From an uncultured Prevotellaceae bacterium (GTDB lineage: Bacteria > Bacteroidota > Bacteroidia > Bacteroidales > Bacteroidaceae): a DNA stretch of 64,000 nucleotides. The first letter of the stretch is position 1. Each line of letters opens with the position of its first letter. This document shows, in pieces, positions 47,801-56,478 of the stretch. The position numbers and the translations under genes are program-made. The notes beneath the pieces were generated by a model that was given only the letters and a program-made list of their open reading frames with translations, searched no databases and was not told where the DNA came from. The stretch spans positions 1 to 64,000 of the forward strand of contig CADAKX010000001.1 in assembly GCA_902788605.1 (NCBI GenBank), given 5' to 3'.

Positions 47801-50164
47801 TCAGAAGTGCATTTTCACATCAACACCAACCTGAAGCGGCAGGCCACGCTGTGCAAAATTCTGTTTCGTCAATTGGCTGTTCACCAGGAATGTATTGTAG
47901 TTTGTGTTGGTCAGGTTACGTCCCCAGAAATCTACTACCACACGATTCATATCGAGTGCCAGGTGAGCACCCAGTGTAGCATAGAACTTCTGGCACAACT
48001 CATTATCTGCTTCCCAATAGGTTTTACCCTGTCCCTTGGCATTAACACCCAGCACAACACTCTTCAGGAAGGCATTCTTGACATCAAAACGATAGTCGGC
48101 ATTTGCGCTGAACTGATGCATGGGGATGAAAGGAACATACTTGTCTTTATAGCTCACCTCCTCGTAGCCGGTAGCCGTCTTCAGGCTATCGGTATAGTCT
48201 TCGAACACAGCACGGGTGAAGCTATAGGTAGCACCCCACGACAGACGGTCGTCGAAGGCCTGTCCGCGCAAAGCAAGCTCTACGCCACAGCTATGGCTCT
48301 TACCTGCATTGACTGTCATACGGCCATAGCCAGAATTAGGAATCATCACCGAGAGCTGCTGGTCCTGAAGCTGAGTGAAGAAGAATGATGCATCAGCCTT
48401 CACCTTATTATTAAATAGGTTAAGATGGAAACCTGCCTCATAATTCCAGCTTTCTTCTGGCTTATAAGCAATCGTCTCCACGATATTGTCATAGTCCTGA
48501 TCCGAGTGGGGGACGTCATAATCGCCCTGCATAGCTTTCTGCTGATGCTTGTTCAAGTCTGTACGTAGGATATCACTAAACATCTGGACATTGTATCCGC
48601 CTGCGCGATAGCCTTTCGAAACGAGAGCATAGACATTACCCAGGTTCTCATTGAAACTATAGGTAAGACCTACCTTTGGCAAGAGCTGGGTGTAGGTGTG
48701 ATGACGAGAGTCTGCAACATGAGAAGTCAGGTGATAAGTATCTATTTTTCTGACTGTACCACCCGTCATATTCATATAGGCAAGCGCGTCATAATCAATC
48801 TTCACCTTGTCGACATTATAACGGAGACCAAGTGTCAGCTTCAGATTGTCACCCAACAAGATGTTAGACTCGTGAAAAGCAGCCAAGCTCAAGGTTGGTG
48901 TACGATAGGTGCCAGGCACAGCCATCTCAGCACTCATCGTCACACCCAAATTATCAACAACCGCCTGAGGCATTCCTCCATTAATCATACCCCGAATCAT
49001 TGCATTCTCGATAGCCTTGCCGATAGGACCCGTGATGGCATCACCAAAGCCCACGGGAGCGTCCGTACGAAGCCACTGGTAACTGCCAAAGAGACCAGAA
49101 GTGTGCTGCCAACGACTGGCATTATTGGTACGGAGCACCACCTCCTCTGTCACGGCGTTCATCTTCTGCACCTGCTGCAGACTCATATAGTCAGCAGCCA
49201 CATAGTCCTGGTCCATGTTCATGCGGTCCCAGAGATACTGATGACTCGTGGTCGATGTGAGCAGATAGTTATCGAAGTCATACGACACGGTAAGACCCGT
49301 ATTCACCATCTGACGACGATAATCATTCATAAAGGTGGTAGAGGGATCGGCCGTCTCATCGTTTTCTACGTCATAGAGGCCATAAGGGAAACCGTTCTGA
49401 TTGGTGTACTGATAATCACTGGTCAAGTCGAAAGTCAGACGGGTCTGAGGCTTCCACATCAGGCGCACCTTGGCACCAGCCTCATTCATCTTGTCATTAT
49501 ACTCATTGAGATTGGAGTTCTTGAAGAAACCGTCCTGTCCATTATAGAAAGCAGCCACCATGAAGGCCAACTCATCGCCAAGTCGCTGATAATGGGCCAC
49601 CTCAGCCTTTCGTGTAAAGTGATTACCAACACCGATGTTGACATCCGTACCCTGATAGCTCATGGGGTTCTTTGAGTAGATACGCACGATGCCGCCCTCT
49701 GTATTTGCGCCATAGAGCGTGCCCTGGGCTCCGCGCAAGACGTCAACGCGGTCCAACGTATAGAAATGGGTGTTGAAAGCCGACTTCGACATCAAGGGGA
49801 TGTGATCGTAATAGATTCCCACAGCCGAGTTGTTGATACGCGAGCCTATACCTCTTATATACATAGAGGAGGTGAGACGACTGCCATACTCGGGCATCGT
49901 AAACGAAGGCACATAGTAGGACAACTGCCCCAGACTCTGTACATTCATCTGTTGCAGCTCCTTCGCACCAAAAACGCTACTACTCAATGGCTGTTGCCTG
50001 AGCAGGAAACCCTCCTTGGGCTGTGCGACAACCACCACTTCATCAAGATCCACCACCTTGCTCGTGTCGGCAACTGCCGACTCGTCAAGGATGTTCTCTG
50101 CATCGGCATAACACGTCGATACACTAGCCAAGGCCATCAGGCCCAAAACAAATATTCTATTCAT
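47801..50164 (-). CDS. TonB-dependent outer-membrane receptor (not SusC type)
   Basis: This is a 787-residue outer-membrane receptor. The start at 50164 (MNRIFVLG) follows a promoter at 50185-50192. An upstream in-frame start at 50215 would lie in front of the promoter. After a signal peptide (about 1-20) there is a TonB-box-like VDLDEVVVVAQ (about 38-48). The plug (about 55-170) contains MYIRGIGSR and RVDVLRGAQGTLYGANTEGG. A barrel follows and ends in the expected aromatic residue (VDVKMHF). It lacks the carboxypeptidase-regulatory domain and a SusD partner, and so resembles FyuA/FecA-like receptors that import iron chelates, vitamins or small glycans. Its place beside the locus could be incidental, or it may import a small product of the same substrate. 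Confidence 0.87.
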   Translation of the reverse strand: MNRIFVLGLMALASVSTCYADAENILDESAVADTSKVVDLDEVVVVAQPKEGFLLRQQPLSSSVFGAKELQQMNVQSLGQLSYYVPSFTMPEYGSRLTSSMYIRGIGSRINNSAVGIYYDHIPLMSKSAFNTHFYTLDRVDVLRGAQGTLYGANTEGGIVRIYSKNPMSYQGTDVNIGVGNHFTRKAEVAHYQRLGDELAFMVAAFYNGQDGFFKNSNLNEYNDKMNEAGAKVRLMWKPQTRLTFDLTSDYQYTNQNGFPYGLYDVENDETADPSTTFMNDYRRQMVNTGLTVSYDFDNYLLTSTTSHQYLWDRMNMDQDYVAADYMSLQQVQKMNAVTEEVVLRTNNASRWQHTSGLFGSYQWLRTDAPVGFGDAITGPIGKAIENAMIRGMINGGMPQAVVDNLGVTMSAEMAVPGTYRTPTLSLAAFHESNILLGDNLKLTLGLRYNVDKVKIDYDALAYMNMTGGTVRKIDTYHLTSHVADSRHHTYTQLLPKVGLTYSFNENLGNVYALVSKGYRAGGYNVQMFSDILRTDLNKHQQKAMQGDYDVPHSDQDYDNIVETIAYKPEESWNYEAGFHLNLFNNKVKADASFFFTQLQDQQLSVMIPNSGYGRMTVNAGKSHSCGVELALRGQAFDDRLSWGATYSFTRAVFEDYTDSLKTATGYEEVSYKDKYVPFIPMHQFSANADYRFDVKNAFLKSVVLGVNAKGQGKTYWEADNELCQKFYATLGAHLALDMNRVVVDFWGRNLTNTNYNTFLVNSQLTKQNFAQRGLPLQVGVDVKMHF

Positions 50165-50184
50165 ATCTTTTTCAAATTCGGGTG

Positions 50185-50192
50185 CAAAGGTA
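50185..50192 (-). promoter_or_regulatory. -7 promoter element for the TonB receptor
   Basis: On the minus strand this reads TACCTTTG, a full match to TAnnTTTG, about 21 bp upstream of the chosen start at 50164. It rules out the longer frame that begins at 50215. Confidence 0.75.
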
Positions 50193-50271
50193 CGCTTTAT
50201 TGCTGAGCCACACAATCCACATTTATATGGATTTTACCTTACAGCCGGAAAAAGATATGAATAGGACAGGC

Positions 50272-50628
50272 TTATTCTCCGATATATTTTGCTATCGTGC
50301 TCAAGCACAACTGGCTGCTGATGGGCTTCGTGAGGAAGTCCACACAACCTGCATCCATCGCCAACTGGCGGTCGCTCTCAAATGCGTTTGCCGTCAGCGC
50401 AATAACAGGCAGCCCTGGGCAATGCTCTTTAATCAGCATGGTAGCCTCCAGACCATCCATCACGGGCATCTTGATATCCATGAGCACCAGGTCAAAACCG
50501 CCTTTCTGAGCCATATCCACAGCCTCTTTGCCATTACAGGCTCTTTCGAACTCATAGTGGTTCTTGAGGATATAAGTCATCAGTATGTAATTACTGTCAT
50601 TGTCCTCTGCTATCAATAATCTCTTCAT
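50272..50628 (-). CDS. Stand-alone response-regulator receiver protein
   Basis: This 118-residue protein consists only of a CheY-like receiver domain. Acidic pocket residues Glu8/Asp9, phosphorylation site Asp51 (LVLMDIKMPVMDG), Thr79 and Lys101 (FLTKPIS) are all present, so phosphorylation should work. There is no output domain. The sequence is most like receivers at the end of hybrid kinases. No histidine kinase is adjacent; the nearest is the HTCS at 26941-30861, which has its own receiver. It probably relays or competes for phosphate from an unlinked hybrid kinase. It is transcribed from its own promoter (50664-50671), divergently from the GH51 gene. Confidence 0.88.
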   Translation of the reverse strand: MKRLLIAEDNDSNYILMTYILKNHYEFERACNGKEAVDMAQKGGFDLVLMDIKMPVMDGLEATMLIKEHCPGLPVIALTANAFESDRQLAMDAGCVDFLTKPISSQLCLSTIAKYIGE

Positions 50629-50663
50629 GCGCCAAAAAATTAAGTTCGTTAGTTAATTAGTTA

Positions 50664-50671
50664 CAAAAGTA
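50664..50671 (-). promoter_or_regulatory. -7 promoter element for the receiver protein gene
   Basis: On the minus strand this reads TACTTTTG, about 36 bp upstream of the start at 50628. It sits back to back with the GH51 promoter in a 134-bp divergent intergenic region. Confidence 0.65.
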
Positions 50672-50691
50672 ATACTTTTATTCGGAATTCC

Positions 50692-50722
50692 TTTGTATTT
50701 TTCAAACTTTTAACTAATTTTG
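50692..50722 (+). promoter_or_regulatory. Full Bacteroidota promoter for the GH51 gene
   Basis: TTTG at 50692-50695, 19 bp of spacer and TAATTTTG at 50715-50722 give both parts of the consensus at ideal distance. The ATG is at 50763. Confidence 0.8.
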
Positions 50723-50762
50723 CACAGATGAAAATAAACAATCACTTAAAATACTACAAGAC

Positions 50763-52772
50763 ATGAACTTAAAACTCATCTCTCTTTCGCTGGCATTCAC
50801 CGCATCACTCTCAGTTCAGGCTCAGCACGTGATGGACGTAAACACCAGCAAGATTGGCGCCCCCGTCCAGTCAACAATGTACGGTATCTTCTTTGAAGAC
50901 ATCAACTATGCTGCAGACGGCGGCCTCTATGCCGAGCTCATCATGAACCGTTCGTTTGAATTCCCCAACGCCTTTGCGGGATGGGACATCTCTGGTAAGG
51001 TGACGCTGAAGAACGACGGTCCTTTCGAGAGGAACCCACACTATGTACGCCTGGCTCCTGCAGGCCACAACGACAAGCACACGATGATTGAGAACCAAGG
51101 CTTCTTCGGCATCGGCGTGAAGGGTGGCGAGGAATACCGCTTTTCTGTATGGGCACGCGTGCCCGATGGTGGCAAGGCCAAGCTGTGGATAGACCTGGTG
51201 GACAACGCCACCATGCGCGACGACCAGAAGTTGGGCAACACCAGCGTGGACGTCAGCGGCAAGGAATGGAAGAAATATACGGCTATCATCAAGCCTAATC
51301 GCACTTTTGACAAGGCCCATCTCCGTGTGTGGGGCGACAGCAAGGCGACTACTGACGTCGAGCACGTATCGCTCTTCCCCGTCAAGACGTGGAAAGGCCG
51401 CGAGAACGGCATGCGTCAGGACCTGGCTCAGGCTCTGAACGACATGCATCCTGGCGTGTTCCGCTTCCCTGGTGGCTGTATCGTGGAAGGTACTGATCTG
51501 GAGACACGCTACAACTGGAAGAACAGCGTAGGTCCCGTTGAGAACCGCCCCCTGAACGAGAACCGCTGGCACTACACCTTCACAGAACGTTATTTCCCCA
51601 ACTATTATCAGAGCTACGGACTGGGCTTCTTTGAGTTCTTCCAGCTCTGCGAGGACTTTGGCTGCGAGGCTCTGCCCGTTATCTCATGCGGTCTGAGCTG
51701 CCAGTTCCAGAACCCCGACCCCACGAAGCCCGGTGTACATGTGCCCGTGGACCAGTTGGATGAGTATATCCAGGACGCACTCGACCTGGTGGAGTTTGCC
51801 AACGGCGATGTGAACACCAAGTGGGGTAAGGTGCGTGCCGAGATGGGCCATCCCGCTCCCTTCAACCTGAAGTTCCTGGGTGTGGGCAACGAGCAGTGGG
51901 ACTACGACGAGAAGCACGGCGGCTTCGGCCCTGTCTTCACCGAGCGCCTGAAGAAGTTCAGCGACGCCCTGCGTGCCAAATACCCCAAGCTGAAGCTCAT
52001 CGGTACCACTGGTCCTAACTCAGAGGGCTGGGACTTCGACCTGCTGCAGCCTCGCATGAAGGAGTTGAAGGTGGACCTCTACGACGAGCACTACTATCGC
52101 AACGAGAAGTGGTTCCTCTCTCATGGTCTGCGCTACGACTCATACGACCGCAAGGGTCCCCGCGTGTTTGCCGGCGAGTATGCTTGCCACGGAAGCGGCA
52201 AGAAGTGGAATCACTTCGAGACCTCACTCTACGAGGCTGCCCACATGACGGGTATCGAGCGCAATGCCGACCTCGTTCATATGGCTACCTACGCTCCCCT
52301 TTTCGCCCATGTTGAGGGTTGGCAGTGGCGTCCCGATGCCATCTGGTTCGACAACCTGCGTTCATTCAAGTCTGTCAGCTACTATGTTCAGCAGATGTTT
52401 GCCATGAACAAGGGTACCAACGTGCTCCAGCTCACAATGAACAAGAAGCCTGTTGCAGGCCAGGACGGTCAGGACGGTCTCTTCGCCTCAAGCGTATTTG
52501 ACAAGACCACCAACGAGGTCATCGTCAAGGTAGTCAATACTTCGAAGCAGGCTCAACCCGTGGTTCTCAACCTGCAGGGCGTCAAGGCCACCACTGCCGA
52601 GACGCTGACGCTGAACCACAACGGTTCGATGGACGACGAGAACACGCTCGACCAGCCCGAGAAGATCACTCCAAAGACGGGTTCTATCAGTGTGGCTGCC
52701 GACAAGAAGCAGTCTGTTATCACAGACAACGTGCCCGCCATGACGTTCCGAATCTATAAGGTGAAGAAATAA
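50763..52772 (+). CDS. GH51 alpha-L-arabinofuranosidase
   Basis: This 669-residue secreted enzyme removes terminal alpha-L-arabinofuranosyl residues from arabinoxylan or arabinan. It has a signal peptide (about 1-20). An N-terminal region contains a CBM4-like beta-sandwich inserted at about 70-205. The catalytic (beta/alpha)8 barrel spans about 215-530, with acid/base Glu377 in GVGNEQW and nucleophile Glu472 in FAGEYACHG. A C-terminal beta-sandwich ends the protein. Length and layout match Bacteroidota GH51 enzymes. It is monocistronic, with a full promoter and a strong terminator, and lies on the opposite strand from the locus operons. GC-rich codon use and many CTG/GGC codons suggest high expression. 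It would complete arabinose removal begun by the GH43 enzymes. Confidence 0.93.
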   Translation: MNLKLISLSLAFTASLSVQAQHVMDVNTSKIGAPVQSTMYGIFFEDINYAADGGLYAELIMNRSFEFPNAFAGWDISGKVTLKNDGPFERNPHYVRLAPAGHNDKHTMIENQGFFGIGVKGGEEYRFSVWARVPDGGKAKLWIDLVDNATMRDDQKLGNTSVDVSGKEWKKYTAIIKPNRTFDKAHLRVWGDSKATTDVEHVSLFPVKTWKGRENGMRQDLAQALNDMHPGVFRFPGGCIVEGTDLETRYNWKNSVGPVENRPLNENRWHYTFTERYFPNYYQSYGLGFFEFFQLCEDFGCEALPVISCGLSCQFQNPDPTKPGVHVPVDQLDEYIQDALDLVEFANGDVNTKWGKVRAEMGHPAPFNLKFLGVGNEQWDYDEKHGGFGPVFTERLKKFSDALRAKYPKLKLIGTTGPNSEGWDFDLLQPRMKELKVDLYDEHYYRNEKWFLSHGLRYDSYDRKGPRVFAGEYACHGSGKKWNHFETSLYEAAHMTGIERNADLVHMATYAPLFAHVEGWQWRPDAIWFDNLRSFKSVSYYVQQMFAMNKGTNVLQLTMNKKPVAGQDGQDGLFASSVFDKTTNEVIVKVVNTSKQAQPVVLNLQGVKATTAETLTLNHNGSMDDENTLDQPEKITPKTGSISVAADKKQSVITDNVPAMTFRIYKVKK

Positions 52773-52820
52773 CACCCACACAAACATCGACAACAGATTA
52801 TCATAAGGATTATCATAAAG

Positions 52821-52855
52821 GAAAGACGGATCTCGCGATTCGTCTTTCTTTTTTT
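52821..52855 (+). terminator. Intrinsic terminator after the GH51 gene
   Basis: GAAAGACGGATC (52821-52832) pairs with GATTCGTCTTTC (52837-52848, one G-T pair) around a 4-base loop and is followed by a T-run to 52855. It lies about 48 bp after the stop codon. Confidence 0.92.
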
Positions 52856-52968
52856 CACCTAATCGCAAGTTTAGATCTACCAAGTACATACACTTCCTCT
52901 GTTTCCCGAGTAGTAATTAAAATTAGGAGGCTGAAAAAAAATGGCGAAAAGGCGATTCAATATTAAAA

Positions 52969-53042
52969 TCACGTCGTGGTTATTTATTTTCACGTCGTGA
53001 TTTTATTTAATCTCGACGTGATTATTTAAAATCACGACGTGA
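52969..53042. repeat. Four 21-bp periodic palindromic units (TCACGWCGTGA)
   Basis: Units start at 52969, 52990, 53011 and 53032, each exactly 21 bp apart: TCACGTCGTGG, TCACGTCGTGA, TCTCGACGTGA and TCACGACGTGA. Units 2 and 4 are exact reverse complements, so the array flips orientation in the middle. The 10-base spacers are A/T-only or nearly so (such as TTTTATTTAA). The array lies between the GH51 terminator and the metF promoter. Function is unknown. A cooperative DNA-binding site or a family-specific intergenic repeat are possible. Confidence 0.85.
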
Positions 53043-53177
53043 TTTTAAAGTTTAAACGGCAAAACAACAGTTTTTCTTCATCGTATCGAGAGTGAAACTA
53101 CGGGCAATGGCGAGACATTTCCTGGTATAAAACACCACTATTTACTGAAATAATTTGGTAATTATTGGAAAAATAAG

Positions 53178-53185
53178 TAACTTTG
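53178..53185 (+). promoter_or_regulatory. -7 promoter element for metF-holB-ricT-gldH
   Basis: TAACTTTG matches TAnnTTTG and ends only 9 bp before the ATG at 53195. The transcript would have almost no 5' untranslated region. Confidence 0.75.
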
Positions 53186-53194
53186 CATCCTATT

Positions 53195-54160
53195 ATGGCC
53201 GTAGCAAACCTAATAACCCAAAACAGCGACGAGCACCAGTTCTCGTTCGAAGTGCTGCCCCCACTCAAGGGGACGGGCACAGAGCGGCTGTTTGCCGACA
53301 TCGAAAAGTTGTGCAAACTGAACCCCGCCTTTATCAACATCACCACGCATCACAGCGAGTTTGTATACAAGGAACTGAGCGACGGACGCTTCGAGCGTCA
53401 GCGCCTGCGTCTGCGCCCCGGCACCATTGCCGTTGCCGCAGCCATCCAGCAGCGCTTCCACGTGCCCGTTCAGCCGCATGTCATCTGCAGCGGTGCCTCG
53501 ATAGAGGACATCGAGTACGAGTTGCTCGACCTGCAGTTCCTGGGCATCACCGACCTATTGCTGCTTCGCGGCGACAAGGCCAAGGAAGACCGCGTGTTTA
53601 AGCCGACACCTGGTGGCCACAGCCACACCACGGAACTCATCCGCCAGGTGCAGCGTTTCAACGAGGGTTTCTTTGCCAACGGCGAGCCCATCAAGAACCC
53701 TGGGGCAAAGTTCGACATCGGTGTGGCCTGCTATCCCGAGAAGCACGAGGAGGCTCCCAACTTGGAGATGGACATGCAATATCTGAAAGAGAAGCAGGAC
53801 CTGGGTGCACAGTATGCCGTGACGCAGCTCTTCTATGACAACGAGAAATACTTCGCTTTCGTAGACAAGGCGCGCCAGATGGGCATCACCATTCCCATCA
53901 TCCCCGGCATCAAGCCACTGGCCAAGCTCAACCAGCTGTCGGTGGTGCCACGCACATTCCATTGCGACATTCCCGAGGCCCTGGCCCGCGAAATCGTGAA
54001 GTGCAAGACCGACGACGATGCACGCCGTCTGGGCATCGAATGGACCGTGCAGCAATGTCGTGAACTCTATGCCCACGACGTCAACGACATCCACTTCTAT
54101 ACCGTGGGTGCGGTGGATTCCGTGGTCGAAATCGTAAAACAACTGAAAGAGAAGAAGTGA
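53195..54160 (+). CDS. metF: 5,10-methylenetetrahydrofolate reductase
   Basis: This 321-residue FAD-dependent enzyme reduces methylene-THF to methyl-THF for methionine synthesis in the cytoplasm. The TIM-barrel family features are clear: FEVLPP at the N-terminus (with the catalytic Glu), FINITTHH, LLLRGDK (folate/FAD contact), AQYAVTQLFYDN and IPGIKPL. I start at the ATG at 53195, because an in-frame TTG at 53183 lies inside the -7 promoter element. It is the first gene of a four-gene plus-strand unit and overlaps holB by 4 bp. Length is normal for bacterial MetF. Regulation by S-adenosylmethionine was not seen; there is no room for a riboswitch between promoter and start. Confidence 0.95.
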   Translation: MAVANLITQNSDEHQFSFEVLPPLKGTGTERLFADIEKLCKLNPAFINITTHHSEFVYKELSDGRFERQRLRLRPGTIAVAAAIQQRFHVPVQPHVICSGASIEDIEYELLDLQFLGITDLLLLRGDKAKEDRVFKPTPGGHSHTTELIRQVQRFNEGFFANGEPIKNPGAKFDIGVACYPEKHEEAPNLEMDMQYLKEKQDLGAQYAVTQLFYDNEKYFAFVDKARQMGITIPIIPGIKPLAKLNQLSVVPRTFHCDIPEALAREIVKCKTDDDARRLGIEWTVQQCRELYAHDVNDIHFYTVGAVDSVVEIVKQLKEKK

Positions 54161-55287
54161 AGTTCAGCGAAGTCATAGGACAACAGGAGGTGCAAGAGCG
54201 CCTGGTACAGATGGTCAAGGAAGACCGTCTGCCCCATGCCATGATGCTCTGCGGTCCCGCCGGCAGCGGCAAGATGGCGTTGGCAGTGGCCTTTGGCTGC
54301 TATCTGCTGGGCCTCAAAGACAATACGGACCCTTATGCTCAAACGGAGCACCCCATGCTCGCCAAACTCGAGCATCCCGACCTCCACTTCACCTATCCCA
54401 CCATCAAACTGCCCTCGATGAGCAGCGACCACAAGCCCGTGAGCGATGACTTTGCCCGCGAGTGGCACGAACTCATCATGCAAGGGCCTTACTTCACCCT
54501 GGACCAATGGCTCACCGCTATTGGCGCCGAGAACCAGCAGGCCATCATCACCGCTGGCGAAAGCGACGAACTGGTACGCAAGCTGTCGCTGAAATCGAGT
54601 CAGGGAGGCTATAAAGTCAGCATCATCTGGCTACCCGAACGCATGAATATCGAATGCGCCAACAAGTTGCTGAAGCTCATCGAAGAACCGCCCACACAGA
54701 CGGTCTTCCTGATGGTATGCGAGGAGCCCGACAAACTGCTGGAGACCATCCGCAGTCGTGTGCAGCGCATCGACGTGAAGAAGATAGACAACGACATCGT
54801 GCGACAGGCACTCATTGAGCGCCGAGGCATCAGCGAAGAGGCTGCCATGCGCATCAGCCGACTGGCCAACGGCTCGTGGCTCAAAGCCATGGAAGCCCTG
54901 CAGGCCGGCACTGAGAACGAGCAGTTTCTGGACCTCTTTATGATGCTGATGCGACTGGCCTATCAGCGCAGAGTGCGCGAACTGCGTAAATGGAGCGAGA
55001 CGATGGCAGGCTTCGGACGTGAGAAGCAGAAACGATTCCTACAGTTCTTCATGCGCATGCTGCGTGAGAACTTCATGTATAACTTCCAGCAGCAGGACTT
55101 GGTGTATATGACGCAAGAGGAGGAGGACTTCGCCAAGAATTTCGCCCGATTCATCAACGAGGCCAATATCCTGCAGCTCTACGACCTGACCAACCTGGCC
55201 ATTCGAGACATCGGACAAAACGCCAACGCGAAAATCGTGTTCTACGACTTCGCGCTGAAAATCATAGTATTGCTCATTCAAAAATAG
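54157..55287 (+). CDS. holB: DNA polymerase III delta' subunit
   Basis: This 376-residue AAA+ clamp-loader subunit helps load the sliding clamp at replication forks. The Walker-A-like GPAGSGKM is at 33-40, followed by the delta'-type motif ANKLLKLIEEPP and an arginine-containing sensor region TIRSRVQRI. Translation starts at a GTG that overlaps the metF stop (GTGA), which suggests translational coupling. The four-cysteine zinc module usually found after Walker A in delta' is not visible. The stretch at about 52-75 (KDNTDPYAQTEHPMLAKLEH) is where those cysteines normally lie, and it leads into the conserved HPDLHF. The absence may be lineage-specific. Confidence 0.93.
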   Translation: MKFSEVIGQQEVQERLVQMVKEDRLPHAMMLCGPAGSGKMALAVAFGCYLLGLKDNTDPYAQTEHPMLAKLEHPDLHFTYPTIKLPSMSSDHKPVSDDFAREWHELIMQGPYFTLDQWLTAIGAENQQAIITAGESDELVRKLSLKSSQGGYKVSIIWLPERMNIECANKLLKLIEEPPTQTVFLMVCEEPDKLLETIRSRVQRIDVKKIDNDIVRQALIERRGISEEAAMRISRLANGSWLKAMEALQAGTENEQFLDLFMMLMRLAYQRRVRELRKWSETMAGFGREKQKRFLQFFMRMLRENFMYNFQQQDLVYMTQEEEDFAKNFARFINEANILQLYDLTNLAIRDIGQNANAKIVFYDFALKIIVLLIQK

Positions 55288-55293
55288 ATATAG

Positions 55294-56478
55294 ATGGAAG
55301 AGAAACAAAGAACATACGAAATACGCACGGGGTGTGACCGCGGACTCTGCCACGCCGCCGTGGGACGACAGGACCGCCAGCTGAATACCTATGACTGGCT
55401 GGCCGACGTGCCTGGCAATGCTGAGTCGACAGACCTGGTGGAGGTGCAGTTTAAGCACACCCGCAAGGGCTATTACCACAACGTGAACAACCTGCCGCTG
55501 AAGAAAGGCGACATCGTTGCCGTAGAGGCTAGTCCTGGTCACGACATCGGCGTGGTGACTCTCACTGGAAGACTGGTGACCTTGCAAATCAAGAAGGCCA
55601 ACCTGAAGAGCAGCGAAGAGATCAAGCGCGTCTATCGTCTGGCACGCCAGGTGGATATGGATAAATACCACGAGGCCAAGGCTCGCGAGCACGAGACGAT
55701 GATCCAGAGCCGCGAGATTGCCAAGAACCTGGGATTGCAGATGAAGATTGGCGACGTGGAGTATCAGGGCGATGGCCAGAAGGCCATCTTCTATTACATC
55801 GCCGACGAGCGTGTGGACTTTCGACAGCTCATCAAAGACCTGGCTGCAGCCTTCCACGTACGCATCGAGATGAAGCAGATTGGTGCCCGTCAGGAGGCCG
55901 GACGCATTGGCGGTACTGGTCCCTGCGGACGCGAGCTTTGCTGCGCCACATGGATGAAGAACTTCGTCAGCGTCTCTACTGGCGCTGCCCGCTATCAGGA
56001 TATCTCACTCAATCCCCAGAAGCTGGCTGGCATGTGTGCCAAGTTGAAGTGCTGTCTGAACTACGAGGTCGACGACTATATCGAGCACGGCAAGAAACTG
56101 CCTAACCGCGAGATTGTTCTCCAGACGCTCGACAGCGACTATTACTTCTTCAAGGCCGACATCCTGGCTGGTCTCATCACCTACTCTACCGACAAGCGCA
56201 TTGCTGCCAACCTGCAGACCATTACGGCAGAGCGCGCTAAAGAGATTATCGAGATGAACAAGCACGGGCAGAAGCCCGGCGACCTGCAGCCTGACGAGGA
56301 GAAGAAGAAAAAGCAGGATAGCGCACCCGTTGACCTGCTGGCTGGCGACGACATCCATCGTTTCGACAAGGCCAAAAAGAAAAAGAAGAAGAAAAAGCCT
56401 CAGAAGCCTAAGAATGAAGCTGACAAGAACGAATCCGTCAAGAACGAGCCTGTCAAGAATGAAACTGAAAAGAAATAG
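55294..56478 (+). CDS. ricT: RicT/YaaT (PSP1-domain) protein
   Basis: This 394-residue PSP1-family protein has about 300 conserved residues followed by a Lys/Glu/Asn-rich, low-complexity tail (about 325-394). The conserved part contains GRIGGTGPCGRELCC (about 205-219) and MCAKLKCCLNYE, the cysteine-rich motifs of RicT, which in Bacillus forms an Fe-S-containing complex with RicA and RicF that affects RNA processing. RicA and RicF are not seen here, so the role in Bacteroidota is open. It is 6 bp after holB, and its 3' end overlaps gldH by 20 bp. The lysine tail could bind RNA or nucleic acid, which is an inference. Confidence 0.9.
   Translation: MEEKQRTYEIRTGCDRGLCHAAVGRQDRQLNTYDWLADVPGNAESTDLVEVQFKHTRKGYYHNVNNLPLKKGDIVAVEASPGHDIGVVTLTGRLVTLQIKKANLKSSEEIKRVYRLARQVDMDKYHEAKAREHETMIQSREIAKNLGLQMKIGDVEYQGDGQKAIFYYIADERVDFRQLIKDLAAAFHVRIEMKQIGARQEAGRIGGTGPCGRELCCATWMKNFVSVSTGAARYQDISLNPQKLAGMCAKLKCCLNYEVDDYIEHGKKLPNREIVLQTLDSDYYFFKADILAGLITYSTDKRIAANLQTITAERAKEIIEMNKHGQKPGDLQPDEEKKKKQDSAPVDLLAGDDIHRFDKAKKKKKKKKPQKPKNEADKNESVKNEPVKNETEKK

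Noticed and set aside
50165..50215. N-terminal extension of the TonB receptor to 50215
   Set aside because: The promoter element at 50185-50192 lies inside it, and the extension would precede the signal peptide.
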